This document shows positions 40,375 through 49,063 of a stretch of DNA of 64,000 bases, one piece after another (positions within the stretch are counted from its first letter, which is position 1; each line of letters starts with the position of its first letter). The notes below the pieces were generated by a model, which saw nothing but the letters and a program-made list of their open reading frames with translations, was not told where the DNA came from and did not search any database. The position numbers and the translations under genes are program-made. Source of the DNA: DASPWW01 sp963841715 (GTDB taxonomy: Bacteria > Actinomycetota > Thermoleophilia > Solirubrobacterales > 70-9); contig CAWJDP010000004.1 in NCBI GenBank assembly GCA_963841715.1, positions 372,001 through 436,000 on the forward strand. The letters are read 5' to 3'.

Positions 40375-43300
40375 CTACGCCGACGCGACGAGGCGCCGCG
40401 GCTGGCGCGAGAACCCCGCCTGGATCAGGGTCGCCTCGTGGCTCGACCCGATCACGGCCTCGCCGTCGAGGCGCTCGATCGTGAGCTTCGGCAGCAGTCC
40501 CGCCGACGCCGCGTCGGCGAGCTCGCTGAGCGCCGCCCCGAGCTCCTCGTCGGAGAGCTCGGCAAGCCGCAGCACGCCGCGGCCTCCGCGCTCGACGTAG
40601 AGCCTGGGCTCGCCATCGCGGAGCAGCACGTACGAGCCCGCGCTGCGGCTGGGACGGCGGCCGCCCCCGAGCTTCGGCCACGGAAGCGCGGCGCCGTACG
40701 GGTTCGCGGGATCTGTGGCCGCGAGCACCTTGTAGTCACCCTCGGGCTGGGGCATCGAGCGCAGCCGCTCGACCGCGCCCGGGAGCGCGAACTGGGCACC
40801 GCCGAGCCCCTCGACGAAGTAGCCGCGGCGCACGGTCCCGAGCATCTCGAGATTCGAGAGCTCGCCGTACAGGGTTGCGAAGCCACCGGGGATCCCCTCC
40901 GCGACGACGGTCTCGCGGGTGACGATCCCGTAGCGCTCGAGCATCAGCTCCGCCTGGGCGCGGAGGCGCGGCCCGGCCGCGGGCGCGCCGTCGAACAGCG
41001 GCGCGGTCAGCGACCAGCGCCCCTGCACGGCCTGGCCCGCGCCGGCTCGCCGCGAGGCGAACCGCCGCCCCTGGCGCTGCCGGCGCTGGACGGCGCTCAG
41101 CCTTGGGGCGCGGAGCGGCGAGAAGGCGTCGTTGGTGACCTCGCCGGCCCAGGCGAGATCCCAGAGCGCGATGTGGATCTCGTCCGGCGAGTGCTCGAGC
41201 GCGGCGATGACGTCGGGCCAGAAGCAGGGTGAGCGGCCGAGCAGCTCGCGGATCGCATCGTGGAGGGCGCCCTGCGGCGCCTCGAGCTTCGCGTTCGCGG
41301 GCGGCGGCCCCGCGAGGCGCACGTCCTCGCGGAAGTAGAGCGCGACGCGGCCGCCGCTCTTCCCCAGCGCCCCCGCCCCGACCCAGACGATCTCGCCGCT
41401 CGTGCACAGCTCGTCGATCCACGCCGGGCTGTAGGCGCCGAGGCGGCGCGGGAGCGCGTCGCGCTCCCACACCCGCGGCGTCAGCGCCACGCCCTGAAGC
41501 GGGACGAGCGCCTCGCGGAGGCGGTCAACACCGGCGCCGCCGCGGCGGTGCGCGTCGACGTTCTGCCAGCTCGGCAGGAAGCGGCCGAGCTCGCGCTGGT
41601 CGGCGGCCTCGACCTCGCGGCGGAGGTGGGCGAGGCTCGCGCGGCGGAGGCGGCGGAGGACGTCGGGGTCGCACCATTCGCGCTCGCTTCCGCCCGGAAG
41701 CAGCTCGCCGCGGACGAGCTCGCCCCCGCGCTCGAGCTCGCGCAGCGCGGGGAGCGGGTCGACCGCGTAGCGGTGGGCGGGCTCGGCCGTCGGGAACGGC
41801 CCGTGGGTCCGCGCGTAGCGGCGCATCAGGGACGCCATCGGCTCCTCGACCGCATCGAGGAAGACATCGGGGAGTCCCGCCTTTGGCGGGACTCCCAACG
41901 CATCCCGAAACAAACCCGCGTCCTCGGCGGCGATCCAGCGCTCCTCGCCGGCGAGCCGGATCACGACCGCGCGGCGCTCGCGCTCGAGCTTTTCGAGCAT
42001 TGACGCCGCCGAGTACCCCTCGACGACGCGCTGCTCGCACTCCTCGGTCGTCAGGTCGCCGAGCCGGCGCAGCGTCTGGTGGAGCGCGTCGCGATCCTTC
42101 GCGAGCCCGGCCTCCGAGCGCTGCTGGAGCGAGTCCTCGACATCGGCGAGCGCCGCGGGATCGATCAGCTCGCGGAGCTCCTCCTGCCCGAGCAACTCGG
42201 CGAGCAGGTCGCGGTCGAGCGCCAGCGCCGCCGCGCGGCGCTCCGCGTTCGGCGTGTCGCCCTCGTACATGTAGGTCGCGACGTAGTCGAACAGCAGCGA
42301 GGACGCGAACGGCGAAGCGGTCTTGGTCTCGACCTCGACGAGCGAGATCCGCCGCGAGGAGAGATCGCCGAGAACACGCTTCAGGGCCGGGAGGTCGAGG
42401 ACGTCGCGGAGGCACTCGCGGTAGGTCTCCAGAATTACCGGGAAGCGGGGGAAGTCGCGCGCGACCTCGAGCAGGCTCTGCGCCTTCAGCCGCTGCTGCC
42501 AAAGCGGGGTGCGCTTTCCGGGATAGGCGCGCGGGATCAGCAGCGAGCGCGCGGCGTTCTCGCGGAACCGCGCTCCGAACAGCGCCGAGCCTGAGAGCTC
42601 GGCGACGACAAGGTCCTCGATCTCGTCCGCCTCGAGCAGGACGAGGTCGGCGGGCGGCGGCTCGTCGGCGTCGGGAAGGTGGATCACGATCCCGTCGTCG
42701 GACCAGATCGCGTCGGCCTCGAGCTCGCGCTCGTCGCGGATCTTCGATGTGAGCGCGAGTCCCCAGGCGGCGTGGACGCGGCCTCCCCAGGGGGAAAGCA
42801 CGCACAGGCGCCAGTCGCCGATCTCGTCGCGAAAGCGCTCGACGACGATCGTCTCGTCGGAGGGGACGACGCGGGTCGCGGCCTGCTGCTCGCGCAGGTA
42901 CGCGACGAGGTTCTCCGCCGCACGGCGGTCGAGGTCGTAGTCGCGCGCGAGCTGCTCCGGCTTCGCCGCGACGGCCTCGCGCGAGAAGGCTCCGATCGCC
43001 TTGCCGAGCTCGGCCGGTCGCCCGATGCCGTCGCCGCGCCAGAACGGCACCGCGCCCGGGGTTCCGGGGGCCGGAGTGACGATGACACGGTCGCGGGTGA
43101 TCTCCTCGATCCGCCACGTTGACGCGCCGAGCAGGAACGTCTGGCCGGCCCGCGCCTCGTAGACCATCTCCTCGTCGAGCTCGCCGACCCGGCGCCCGTC
43201 GGGGAGGTGGACGCCGTAGAGGCCGCGGTCGGGGATCGTGCCCGCGTTCGTGACCGCGAGCTGGCGCGCCCCCTTGCGGCCGCGGACCTTGCCGCCGGTG

Positions 43301-44970
43301 CGGTCCCAGACGAGCCGCGGGCGCAGCTCGGCGAAGCGGTCCGACGGGTAGCGGCCGTCGAGCATGTCGAGCACGTTCTCGAGCTGCTCGCGCGAGAGCT
43401 CGGTGAACGGCTCCGCCCCGGTGACGACACGCTCGACGTCGGCGACGTCCCACTCCTCGTCGGCGCACATCGAGACGAGGTGCTGCGCGAGAACGTCGAG
43501 CGGGTTGCGCGGGATCACGGTCTCCTCGATCTCGCCGGCGCGCATCCGCTTCGTGACGACGGCGCACTCGAGCAGGTCGGCGCGGAACTTGGGGAAGATC
43601 CGCCCCTTCGAGACCTCGCCGAGCTCGTGCCCGGCGCGGCCGATCCGCTGCAGGCCGCGCGTCACCGACTTCGGCGACTCGACCTGGATCACGAGGTCGA
43701 CGGCCCCCATGTCGATCCCGAGCTCGAGCGACGAGGTCGCGACGATGCACGGGATCTTCCCCGACTTCAGGAGCTCCTCGACGACGGTGCGCTCCTCGTG
43801 CGCGAGCGAGCCGTGGTGCGCCCTTGCCACTTCAATTCCGCCCGCGTCCTCCGCGTCGCTTTCGGGCGCGGGCGGGTGGTTGCCACCCTGCTCAGTGGCG
43901 GGAAGCTCCTGCTCCGGTTGTTCGTTCGCGAGCTCGTTGAGGCGCTTCGCGAGCCGCTCGGCGCCGCGGCGGTTGTTGACGAAGATGATCGTCGAGGTGT
44001 GTTCCTGCACGAGCCGCAGGAGCTCCGGGTAGATCGCCGGCCAGATCGAGCGCGCGTTCGTCGCCGGGTCGAGCGACGCCTCGATCGGCCCGGGGTCGAT
44101 CCGCTCGGGCGAGGGGCCCTTGTACGCCTTGCCCGAGTCGCCGCCGTCGCGCCGCTTCTCGACGTGCGCGTCGGGCTCGGTCATGTCCTCGACCGGGACC
44201 TGGATCTCGAGGTCGAGCTCCTTCGCGCGCCCGGCGTCGACGATCTCGCACTCGCGCCGCGGCCCGACGAGGAAGCGGCCAATGCGCTCCAGGGGCCTCT
44301 GCGTTGCCGAGAGCCCGATCCTCTGCAGGGAATCGCCTCCGTTCCGGTTCACCAACTCCTCCAGGCGCTCGATCGTCAGCGCAAGGTGCGCGCCGCGCTT
44401 CGACTGCGCGACGGCGTGGATCTCGTCGACGATCACCGCCTCGGCGCCGGTGAGAATCTCGCGCGCCTGCGAGGTCAGGATCAGGTACAGCGACTCGGGG
44501 GTCGTGATCAGGATGTCGGGCGGGTGGCGCCGCATCGCCTGGCGCTCCTTCTGGGGCGTGTCGCCGGTGCGAAGCCCGACGGAGATGTCGGCCCCGATCC
44601 CGGCGAGCGGCGCGCGCAGGTTGCGCTCGATGTCGTACGAGAGCGCCTTCAGCGGCGAGACGTAGACGATGCGGACGCCAGAAGCACGGCCCGGCGCCTC
44701 CTCCGCCTCGCGTCCGAGGGCGCCGGGGTCATCGCCGGCTTGGCGCGCGAGCCGGTCGATTCCCCACAGGAACGCGGCGAGCGTCTTTCCGGACCCGGTC
44801 GGGGCGCAGATCAGCGCATTCGCGCCCGAGGCGATCGCCGGCCATCCCATCGCCTGCGCGGGCGTCGGCTCTGCGAACGATGCCTCGAACCAGCGCTGAA
44901 CAGGCTCGCTGAACGGCTCCAATGGGTTGGATTGGTTGGATTTCGCAGTCGCGATGGCCACGGTGCTCAA
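40375..44970 (-). CDS. lhr: Lhr-type SF2 DNA helicase
   Basis: A 1531-residue full-length Lhr, a 3'-5' RNA:DNA helicase induced by DNA damage in mycobacteria. Walker A CAPTGSGKTLAAF is near residue 56, the DEIH box in EAVIVDEIHAVAQSKRG, motif III LSATQRPLERIG, motif VI QRIGRAGHE, then the winged-helix and the long C-terminal Lhr-specific region (about 860-1531). A 30-residue acidic linker lies before ARAHHGSLAHEER, and a palindrome-coded GVPPKAGLP lies near residue 1027. TTG 44970 is chosen from the TAAGAT -10 at 7 bases. Confidence 0.95.
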   Translation of the reverse strand: MSTVAIATAKSNQSNPLEPFSEPVQRWFEASFAEPTPAQAMGWPAIASGANALICAPTGSGKTLAAFLWGIDRLARQAGDDPGALGREAEEAPGRASGVRIVYVSPLKALSYDIERNLRAPLAGIGADISVGLRTGDTPQKERQAMRRHPPDILITTPESLYLILTSQAREILTGAEAVIVDEIHAVAQSKRGAHLALTIERLEELVNRNGGDSLQRIGLSATQRPLERIGRFLVGPRRECEIVDAGRAKELDLEIQVPVEDMTEPDAHVEKRRDGGDSGKAYKGPSPERIDPGPIEASLDPATNARSIWPAIYPELLRLVQEHTSTIIFVNNRRGAERLAKRLNELANEQPEQELPATEQGGNHPPAPESDAEDAGGIEVARAHHGSLAHEERTVVEELLKSGKIPCIVATSSLELGIDMGAVDLVIQVESPKSVTRGLQRIGRAGHELGEVSKGRIFPKFRADLLECAVVTKRMRAGEIEETVIPRNPLDVLAQHLVSMCADEEWDVADVERVVTGAEPFTELSREQLENVLDMLDGRYPSDRFAELRPRLVWDRTGGKVRGRKGARQLAVTNAGTIPDRGLYGVHLPDGRRVGELDEEMVYEARAGQTFLLGASTWRIEEITRDRVIVTPAPGTPGAVPFWRGDGIGRPAELGKAIGAFSREAVAAKPEQLARDYDLDRRAAENLVAYLREQQAATRVVPSDETIVVERFRDEIGDWRLCVLSPWGGRVHAAWGLALTSKIRDERELEADAIWSDDGIVIHLPDADEPPPADLVLLEADEIEDLVVAELSGSALFGARFRENAARSLLIPRAYPGKRTPLWQQRLKAQSLLEVARDFPRFPVILETYRECLRDVLDLPALKRVLGDLSSRRISLVEVETKTASPFASSLLFDYVATYMYEGDTPNAERRAAALALDRDLLAELLGQEELRELIDPAALADVEDSLQQRSEAGLAKDRDALHQTLRRLGDLTTEECEQRVVEGYSAASMLEKLERERRAVVIRLAGEERWIAAEDAGLFRDALGVPPKAGLPDVFLDAVEEPMASLMRRYARTHGPFPTAEPAHRYAVDPLPALRELERGGELVRGELLPGGSEREWCDPDVLRRLRRASLAHLRREVEAADQRELGRFLPSWQNVDAHRRGGAGVDRLREALVPLQGVALTPRVWERDALPRRLGAYSPAWIDELCTSGEIVWVGAGALGKSGGRVALYFREDVRLAGPPPANAKLEAPQGALHDAIRELLGRSPCFWPDVIAALEHSPDEIHIALWDLAWAGEVTNDAFSPLRAPRLSAVQRRQRQGRRFASRRAGAGQAVQGRWSLTAPLFDGAPAAGPRLRAQAELMLERYGIVTRETVVAEGIPGGFATLYGELSNLEMLGTVRRGYFVEGLGGAQFALPGAVERLRSMPQPEGDYKVLAATDPANPYGAALPWPKLGGGRRPSRSAGSYVLLRDGEPRLYVERGGRGVLRLAELSDEELGAALSELADAASAGLLPKLTIERLDGEAVIGSSHEATLIQAGFSRQPRRLVASA
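41870..41896. repeat. In-frame perfect palindrome inside lhr
   Basis: GGGAGTCCCGCC and GGCGGGACTCCC flank a TTT loop: 12-bp arms with no mismatch, coding for GVPPKAGLP in a loop of the C-terminal region. It is the clearest of the in-frame palindromes in the window. Confidence 0.6.
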
Positions 44971-44977
44971 CCCACCG

Positions 44978-44983
44978 ATCTTA
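44978..44983 (-). promoter_or_regulatory. -10 hexamer TAAGAT, leaderless start for lhr
   Basis: Leftward TAAGAT is followed by 7 bases and TTG 44970. Confidence 0.45.
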
Positions 44984-45011
44984 CGGAGCGCCGCGGCGGG
45001 GGGTCAGGCGC

Positions 45012-45560
45012 TCAGAACGGCAGCTCGTCGGCGACCTCGGCCAAGCGGGGGGCGGCCTTGTCGCGCTCCGAGAGCAGTGGCTCGGTGACCCGCCACTCGA
45101 CGCCGACATCGGGGTCGTCCCACGCGATCCCGGCCTCGGTCGCGGGGTCGTAGTAGCTCGAAAGCCGGTAGTGGACGTCGGCGATCTCGCTCAGCACGCA
45201 GAAGCCGTGCCCGAAGCCGGCCGGGACGAAGAGCTGGCGGTGGCTCTCGTCGTCGAGCTCGTAGCCCTCCCACTGCCCGTAGGTGGGCGAGTCGCGCCGG
45301 AGGTCGACGGCGACGTCCCACACCTTCCCGCGCAGGCAGCGGACGAGCTTCGCCTGCCCGGGCGAGGTCTGGAAGTGGAGACCGCGGAGCGTGTTGCGCC
45401 CCGAGCGCGAGTGGTTGTCCTGGACGAACTCGACGTCGATCCCGAGCTCGCGCCAGGCGTCGTCGCGAAACGTCTCGACGAGGAAGCCGCGCTCGTCGCC
45501 GTGGACCTCCGGCTCGACCACCACGAGCCCGTCGATCCCGGTCTTGACGACGCTCGCCAT
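45012..45560 (-). CDS. rfbC: dTDP-4-dehydrorhamnose 3,5-epimerase
   Basis: A 182-residue cupin-fold epimerase, third step of dTDP-L-rhamnose synthesis. DERGFLVETFR, QDNHSRSGRNTLRGLHFQ with the catalytic His, DLRRDSPTYGQW and VPAGFGHGFCVLSE with the catalytic Tyr region are conserved. ATG 45560 overlaps the rfbB stop (ATGA). It is the last gene of the operon. Confidence 0.96.
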   Translation of the reverse strand: MASVVKTGIDGLVVVEPEVHGDERGFLVETFRDDAWRELGIDVEFVQDNHSRSGRNTLRGLHFQTSPGQAKLVRCLRGKVWDVAVDLRRDSPTYGQWEGYELDDESHRQLFVPAGFGHGFCVLSEIADVHYRLSSYYDPATEAGIAWDDPDVGVEWRVTEPLLSERDKAAPRLAEVADELPF

Positions 45561-46561
45561 CAGCCGAGCGCCCTTCCGTACTGGCGCTCGTAGTACTCGC
45601 GGTACTCGCCGGAGCGGATCGGCCCCCACCACGCTTCGCTCTCCCGGTACCAGTCGACGGTGCGACGCAGCCCCTCGGCGAAGTCGACCTCGGCCTTCCA
45701 CCCGAGCTCGGAGCTGAGCTTGCCCGAGTCGAGCGAGTAGCGGCGGTCGTGGCCGGGGCGGTCGGTGACGTACTCGATCAGCGACTCGTCGCGGCCGGTG
45801 AGCTCGAGGATGCCCTTCACGACCTCGATGTTCGGAAGCTCGTCGGGCCCTCCGACGTTGTAGACATGGCCCGCCTCGCCGCGCTCGAGCACGGCGCTGA
45901 TCGCGGCGGTGTTGTCCTCTACGTAGAGCCAGTTGCGGACCTGCATCCCGTCGCCGTATACGGGCAGTGGGTCGCCGGCGAGCGCGTTGAGGATGCACAG
46001 CGGGATCAGCTTCTCCGGGTGCTGGAACGGGCCGTAGTTGTTCGACGAGCGGCAGACGAGCACGTCGGCGTCGTAGGTGTGGTGGAAGGCTTGGACGATC
46101 AGGTCGCCGCCCGCCTTCGAGGCCGAGTACGGCGACGACGGGTCGATCGGCGAGCGCTCGGTGAACGAGCCGTCCTCGATCGATCCGTAGACCTCGTCGG
46201 TGGAGATCTGGAGGTGGCGGATCCCGGCCTCGCGCGCCGCCTCGAGCAGGACGAAGGCGCCGAAGACGTCGGTGGTGATGAACTCGCCCGGCGAGGTGAT
46301 CGAGCGGTCGACGTGCGATTCGGCGGCGAAGTTGACGATCGCGTCGCAGCTCGCGACCGCGCTCGCGACGGCGTCGCGGTCGGCGATGTCCGCCTCGACG
46401 AACTCGAGCCGCGCCTCGGGAGCCGACTGGAGGTTCTCGCGCCGGCCGGCGTAGGTGAGCTTGTCGAGGACGACGATCTCGTCGTCGGGATAGCGCTCGA
46501 GGCGCTGGCGAACGAAGCACGAGCCGATGAACCCCGCTCCCCCCGTGACCAGCAGCCTCAC
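45560..46561 (-). CDS. rfbB: dTDP-glucose 4,6-dehydratase
   Basis: A 333-residue extended SDR converting dTDP-glucose to dTDP-4-keto-6-deoxyglucose. LLVTGGAGFIGS is the NAD loop, ISTDEVYGSIEDGSFTE has the catalytic Thr-Asp-Glu, and SPYSASKAGGD holds Tyr and Lys; NNYGPFQHPEKLIPL and RPGHDRRYSLD are subfamily blocks. GTG 46561 lies in the rfbD stop overlap. Confidence 0.97.
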   Translation of the reverse strand: MRLLVTGGAGFIGSCFVRQRLERYPDDEIVVLDKLTYAGRRENLQSAPEARLEFVEADIADRDAVASAVASCDAIVNFAAESHVDRSITSPGEFITTDVFGAFVLLEAAREAGIRHLQISTDEVYGSIEDGSFTERSPIDPSSPYSASKAGGDLIVQAFHHTYDADVLVCRSSNNYGPFQHPEKLIPLCILNALAGDPLPVYGDGMQVRNWLYVEDNTAAISAVLERGEAGHVYNVGGPDELPNIEVVKGILELTGRDESLIEYVTDRPGHDRRYSLDSGKLSSELGWKAEVDFAEGLRRTVDWYRESEAWWGPIRSGEYREYYERQYGRALG

Positions 46562-47415
46562 GCGACGGGCTCCCCGCTCTTCGTCCGCTCGGCGAGGTAC
46601 GCCGCCAGCCCCTCGCGCCAGCTCGGAAGCTCGATCGGGTTCGGCCGCTCGGTCCCGAGCACCGAATAGGCGGGCCGCGGCGCGGGGCGCCCGAGCATCT
46701 CCGTCGTCGCCGCCATCACCCGGCACTCGACCTCGGACTGGTCGAAGATCTCCTGCGCGAAGTCGAACCACGAGCACTCGCCCGCCGCCGCGACGTGATG
46801 GATGCCGTGGTCGTGATGCTCGGCGAGGTCGACGAGCGCCGGGCCGAGCTGGCCCGTGTAGGTCGGCGAGCCGACCTGGTCGGAGACGACGAGGATCTCG
46901 GGCTGCTCGCTCGCCAGGTGGAGCATCGTCTCGACGAAGTTTCGCCCCGCGACGCCGAACAGCCATGACGAGCGGACGATGAAGTGCTTCGGGTTCGCGG
47001 CCGTGACCGCGGCCTCCCCCGCGAGCTTCGAGCGCCCGTACGCGGACAGCGGGCCGACCTCGTCGGACTCGACGTAGGGCGAGCGCTTCGCGCCGTCGAA
47101 GACGTAGTCGCTCGACGGATGGATGATCGTCGCGCCCGCGGCCTCGGCGGCGGCCGCGACAAGCCCGGCACCCTCGCCGTTGACGCGCGTCGCCTCGGCC
47201 TCATGCTCCTCGGCGCCGTCGACGTCGGTCCAGGCGGCGCAGTTGATCACGACCTCGGGGCGCAGCTCGGTCATCGCCTCGGCGAGCGCGGCGCCCTCCG
47301 TGATGTCGAGCTCGGAGTGCTTCAGCGCACCGACGCCGTGGCCGCGCGCCTTGCCGGCGCGGACGACGTCGCGCCCGAGCATGCCGCCCGCGCCCGTGAT
47401 GAGGATCCGCGTCAC
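46558..47415 (-). CDS. rfbD: dTDP-4-dehydrorhamnose reductase
   Basis: A 285-residue SDR performing the last step to dTDP-L-rhamnose. ITGAGGMLGRDV is the NADPH loop, INCAAWTDVDGAE the family block, DYVFDG follows, and YGRSKLAGE contains Tyr and Lys. GTG 47415 overlaps the rfbA stop by 4 bases. Confidence 0.96.
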   Translation of the reverse strand: MTRILITGAGGMLGRDVVRAGKARGHGVGALKHSELDITEGAALAEAMTELRPEVVINCAAWTDVDGAEEHEAEATRVNGEGAGLVAAAAEAAGATIIHPSSDYVFDGAKRSPYVESDEVGPLSAYGRSKLAGEAAVTAANPKHFIVRSSWLFGVAGRNFVETMLHLASEQPEILVVSDQVGSPTYTGQLGPALVDLAEHHDHGIHHVAAAGECSWFDFAQEIFDQSEVECRVMAATTEMLGRPAPRPAYSVLGTERPNPIELPSWREGLAAYLAERTKSGEPVA

Positions 47416-48485
47416 GGGATCGAGATCTCGGAGTTGTCACCGACGATCAGGCGCAGGGTCTTCGGAACACCGTCGCCGCGGGTGAGGTGAGCGTTTCGGC
47501 CCAGCAGGCTCGCCTCCATCCGCGTGCCGAGGTCGCTCACCGACGAGCCCGAGAGCAGGATCGAGTGCTCGATCTCGGAGTTGGCGACGGTGACGTCGGA
47601 GGCGATCGCCGTGTACGGCCCGATGTAGGCGTTTGCGATCCTGCTCCCCGAGCCGATGATCGCGGGACCGCGGACGAGCGAGTGGTCAAGCTCGGCGTCC
47701 GCCTCGACGACGACACGCCCCTCGATCTTCGAGTCGGTGAGCCGGCCGTCGATTCTGCGCTCGATGTCCTCGAGCACGAGCCGATTCGCCTCGAGCATGT
47801 CGGCGAGCTGCCCGGTGTCCTTCCACCACCCGCGCACGAGCTGCGAGGAGACGCGCTTGCCCTCGTCGATCAGCCGGTCAATCGCGTCGGTTATCTCGAG
47901 CTCGCCGCGCGCCGACGGCTCGATCGCCTTCGCCGCGTCGAAGACCGCGGGGCCGAACAGGTAGACGCCGACGAGCGCGAGATCGCTGGGCGGGTCCTTC
48001 GGCTTCTCGACCAGGCGCACGATCCGCTCACCTTCGAGCTCCGCGACGCCGTAGTTCTCCGGGTCGGGCACGGACGTGAGCAGGATCAGCGCGTCGGGCT
48101 CGTCTCGGCGGAAGGCCTCGACGAGCTCCGTGATCCCGTCGCGGAGCAGGTTGTCGCCGAGGTACATCACGAACGGCCCGCCGGCGAGGAAGTCCTCGGC
48201 GGTCAGCAGCGCGTGCGCGAGCCCGAGCGGCTCGTCCTGGACGATGTAGGTGACCCTGGCGCCGAACGCCGAGCCGTCCCCAACCGCCTCTTGGATCTCA
48301 TCGCCCGTCTGAGGCGCGATCACGATCCCGATCTCCTCGATCCCGGCCTCGACGAGCGCCTCGATCCCGTAGAAGAGGACCGGCTTGTTCGCCACTGGGA
48401 CGAGCTGCTTCGCGGAGGTGTGCGTAATCGGGCGCAGGCGCGTCCCCGCCCCTCCGGAGAGGATCAACCCCTTCAGCTCAGCCAT
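47412..48485 (-). CDS. rfbA: Glucose-1-phosphate thymidylyltransferase, long form
   Basis: A 357-residue nucleotidyltransferase making dTDP-glucose from glucose-1-phosphate and dTTP. LILSGGAGTRLRPITHT is the active-site loop; YLGDNLL, EKPKDP and WWKDTGQ are conserved. The extra 65 residues compared with the 290-residue RmlA form a left-handed beta-helix (hexapeptide-like repeats IEGRVVVEADAELDHSLV), typical of the actinobacterial/archaeal long form. First gene of rfbADBC, an ordered operon in which each gene overlaps the next by 4 bases. Confidence 0.95.
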   Translation of the reverse strand: MAELKGLILSGGAGTRLRPITHTSAKQLVPVANKPVLFYGIEALVEAGIEEIGIVIAPQTGDEIQEAVGDGSAFGARVTYIVQDEPLGLAHALLTAEDFLAGGPFVMYLGDNLLRDGITELVEAFRRDEPDALILLTSVPDPENYGVAELEGERIVRLVEKPKDPPSDLALVGVYLFGPAVFDAAKAIEPSARGELEITDAIDRLIDEGKRVSSQLVRGWWKDTGQLADMLEANRLVLEDIERRIDGRLTDSKIEGRVVVEADAELDHSLVRGPAIIGSGSRIANAYIGPYTAIASDVTVANSEIEHSILLSGSSVSDLGTRMEASLLGRNAHLTRGDGVPKTLRLIVGDNSEISIP

Positions 48486-48493
48486 AGCCGGGG

Positions 48494-48499
48494 AGGCTA
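48494..48499 (-). promoter_or_regulatory. -10 hexamer TAGCCT for the rfbADBC operon
   Basis: Leftward TAGCCT is followed by 8 bases and ATG 48485. Confidence 0.45.
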
Positions 48500-48512
48500 C
48501 TCAGATCGACAC

Positions 48513-48556
48513 AAGCCCCGCGACTGCGGACGCGAAGCGGAGCAAGTCGCGGGCTT
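48513..48556. terminator. Hairpin with exact copy of the 14-mer
   Basis: AAGCCCCGCGACT (48513-48525) pairs with AGTCGCGGGCTT (48545-48556) apart from one bulged C. The loop contains GGACGCGAAGCGGA (48528-48541). It overlaps the PPOX stop codon and lies upstream of the rfbA promoter, so it can terminate the PPOX transcript. Confidence 0.55.
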
Positions 48557-49022
48557 AGTACGTCCCGCCCAGTTTGCGGTGATCCCAGGTGACGGTTCGA
48601 ACCGGTTGGAAGTGGATCGCAACCCGCTTCTCCGCCTGTGCCTTGATCGCCTCCGCGCCCTCGCCCTCAACCGACGACAGGCCCTCGGTGTACCGGATCG
48701 CAAGCTCGCTGCCGACCTCGAAGACGGTCTCGAGCTGGCGATGGATCACGGCCTCGGCCTCGATCATCACCGCGCGCAGATCGCTGTATTCGTGTCCGGT
48801 CTCGACCAACAGGGTGGCGCGACGATCGCGCTCGAGGTTGAGCGTCTTCTGCGACTTCGCGTAGGTGTAGATCCAGATCTCGCCGTCCCGCAGCACGTAC
48901 CACAGCGGTGCAACATGCGGCCACCCGCGCGGCCCGTAGGTCGCGATGACGACGATTCGCTCGCTCTCGAGCAGCTCGCGCTGCTGATCGCGGCTGAGCT
49001 TGATCTGGTCGCGCCGGCTCAT
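48555..49022 (-). CDS. PPOX (split-barrel flavin) family protein
   Basis: A 155-residue protein of the pyridoxamine-phosphate-oxidase-like split barrel group binding FMN or F420. RIVVIATYGPRGWPHVAPLWY at the start and IWIYTYAKSQKTLNLERDRRATLLVETG are the characteristic strands. The actinobacterial members often use F420, which the sequence alone cannot decide. ATG 49022 has no evident ribosome-binding site. Confidence 0.85.
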   Translation of the reverse strand: MSRRDQIKLSRDQQRELLESERIVVIATYGPRGWPHVAPLWYVLRDGEIWIYTYAKSQKTLNLERDRRATLLVETGHEYSDLRAVMIEAEAVIHRQLETVFEVGSELAIRYTEGLSSVEGEGAEAIKAQAEKRVAIHFQPVRTVTWDHRKLGGTY

Positions 49023-49063
49023 CGTCCGCGCAGCAGCATATGGCTCGTGACGCGAAGCGCGGA

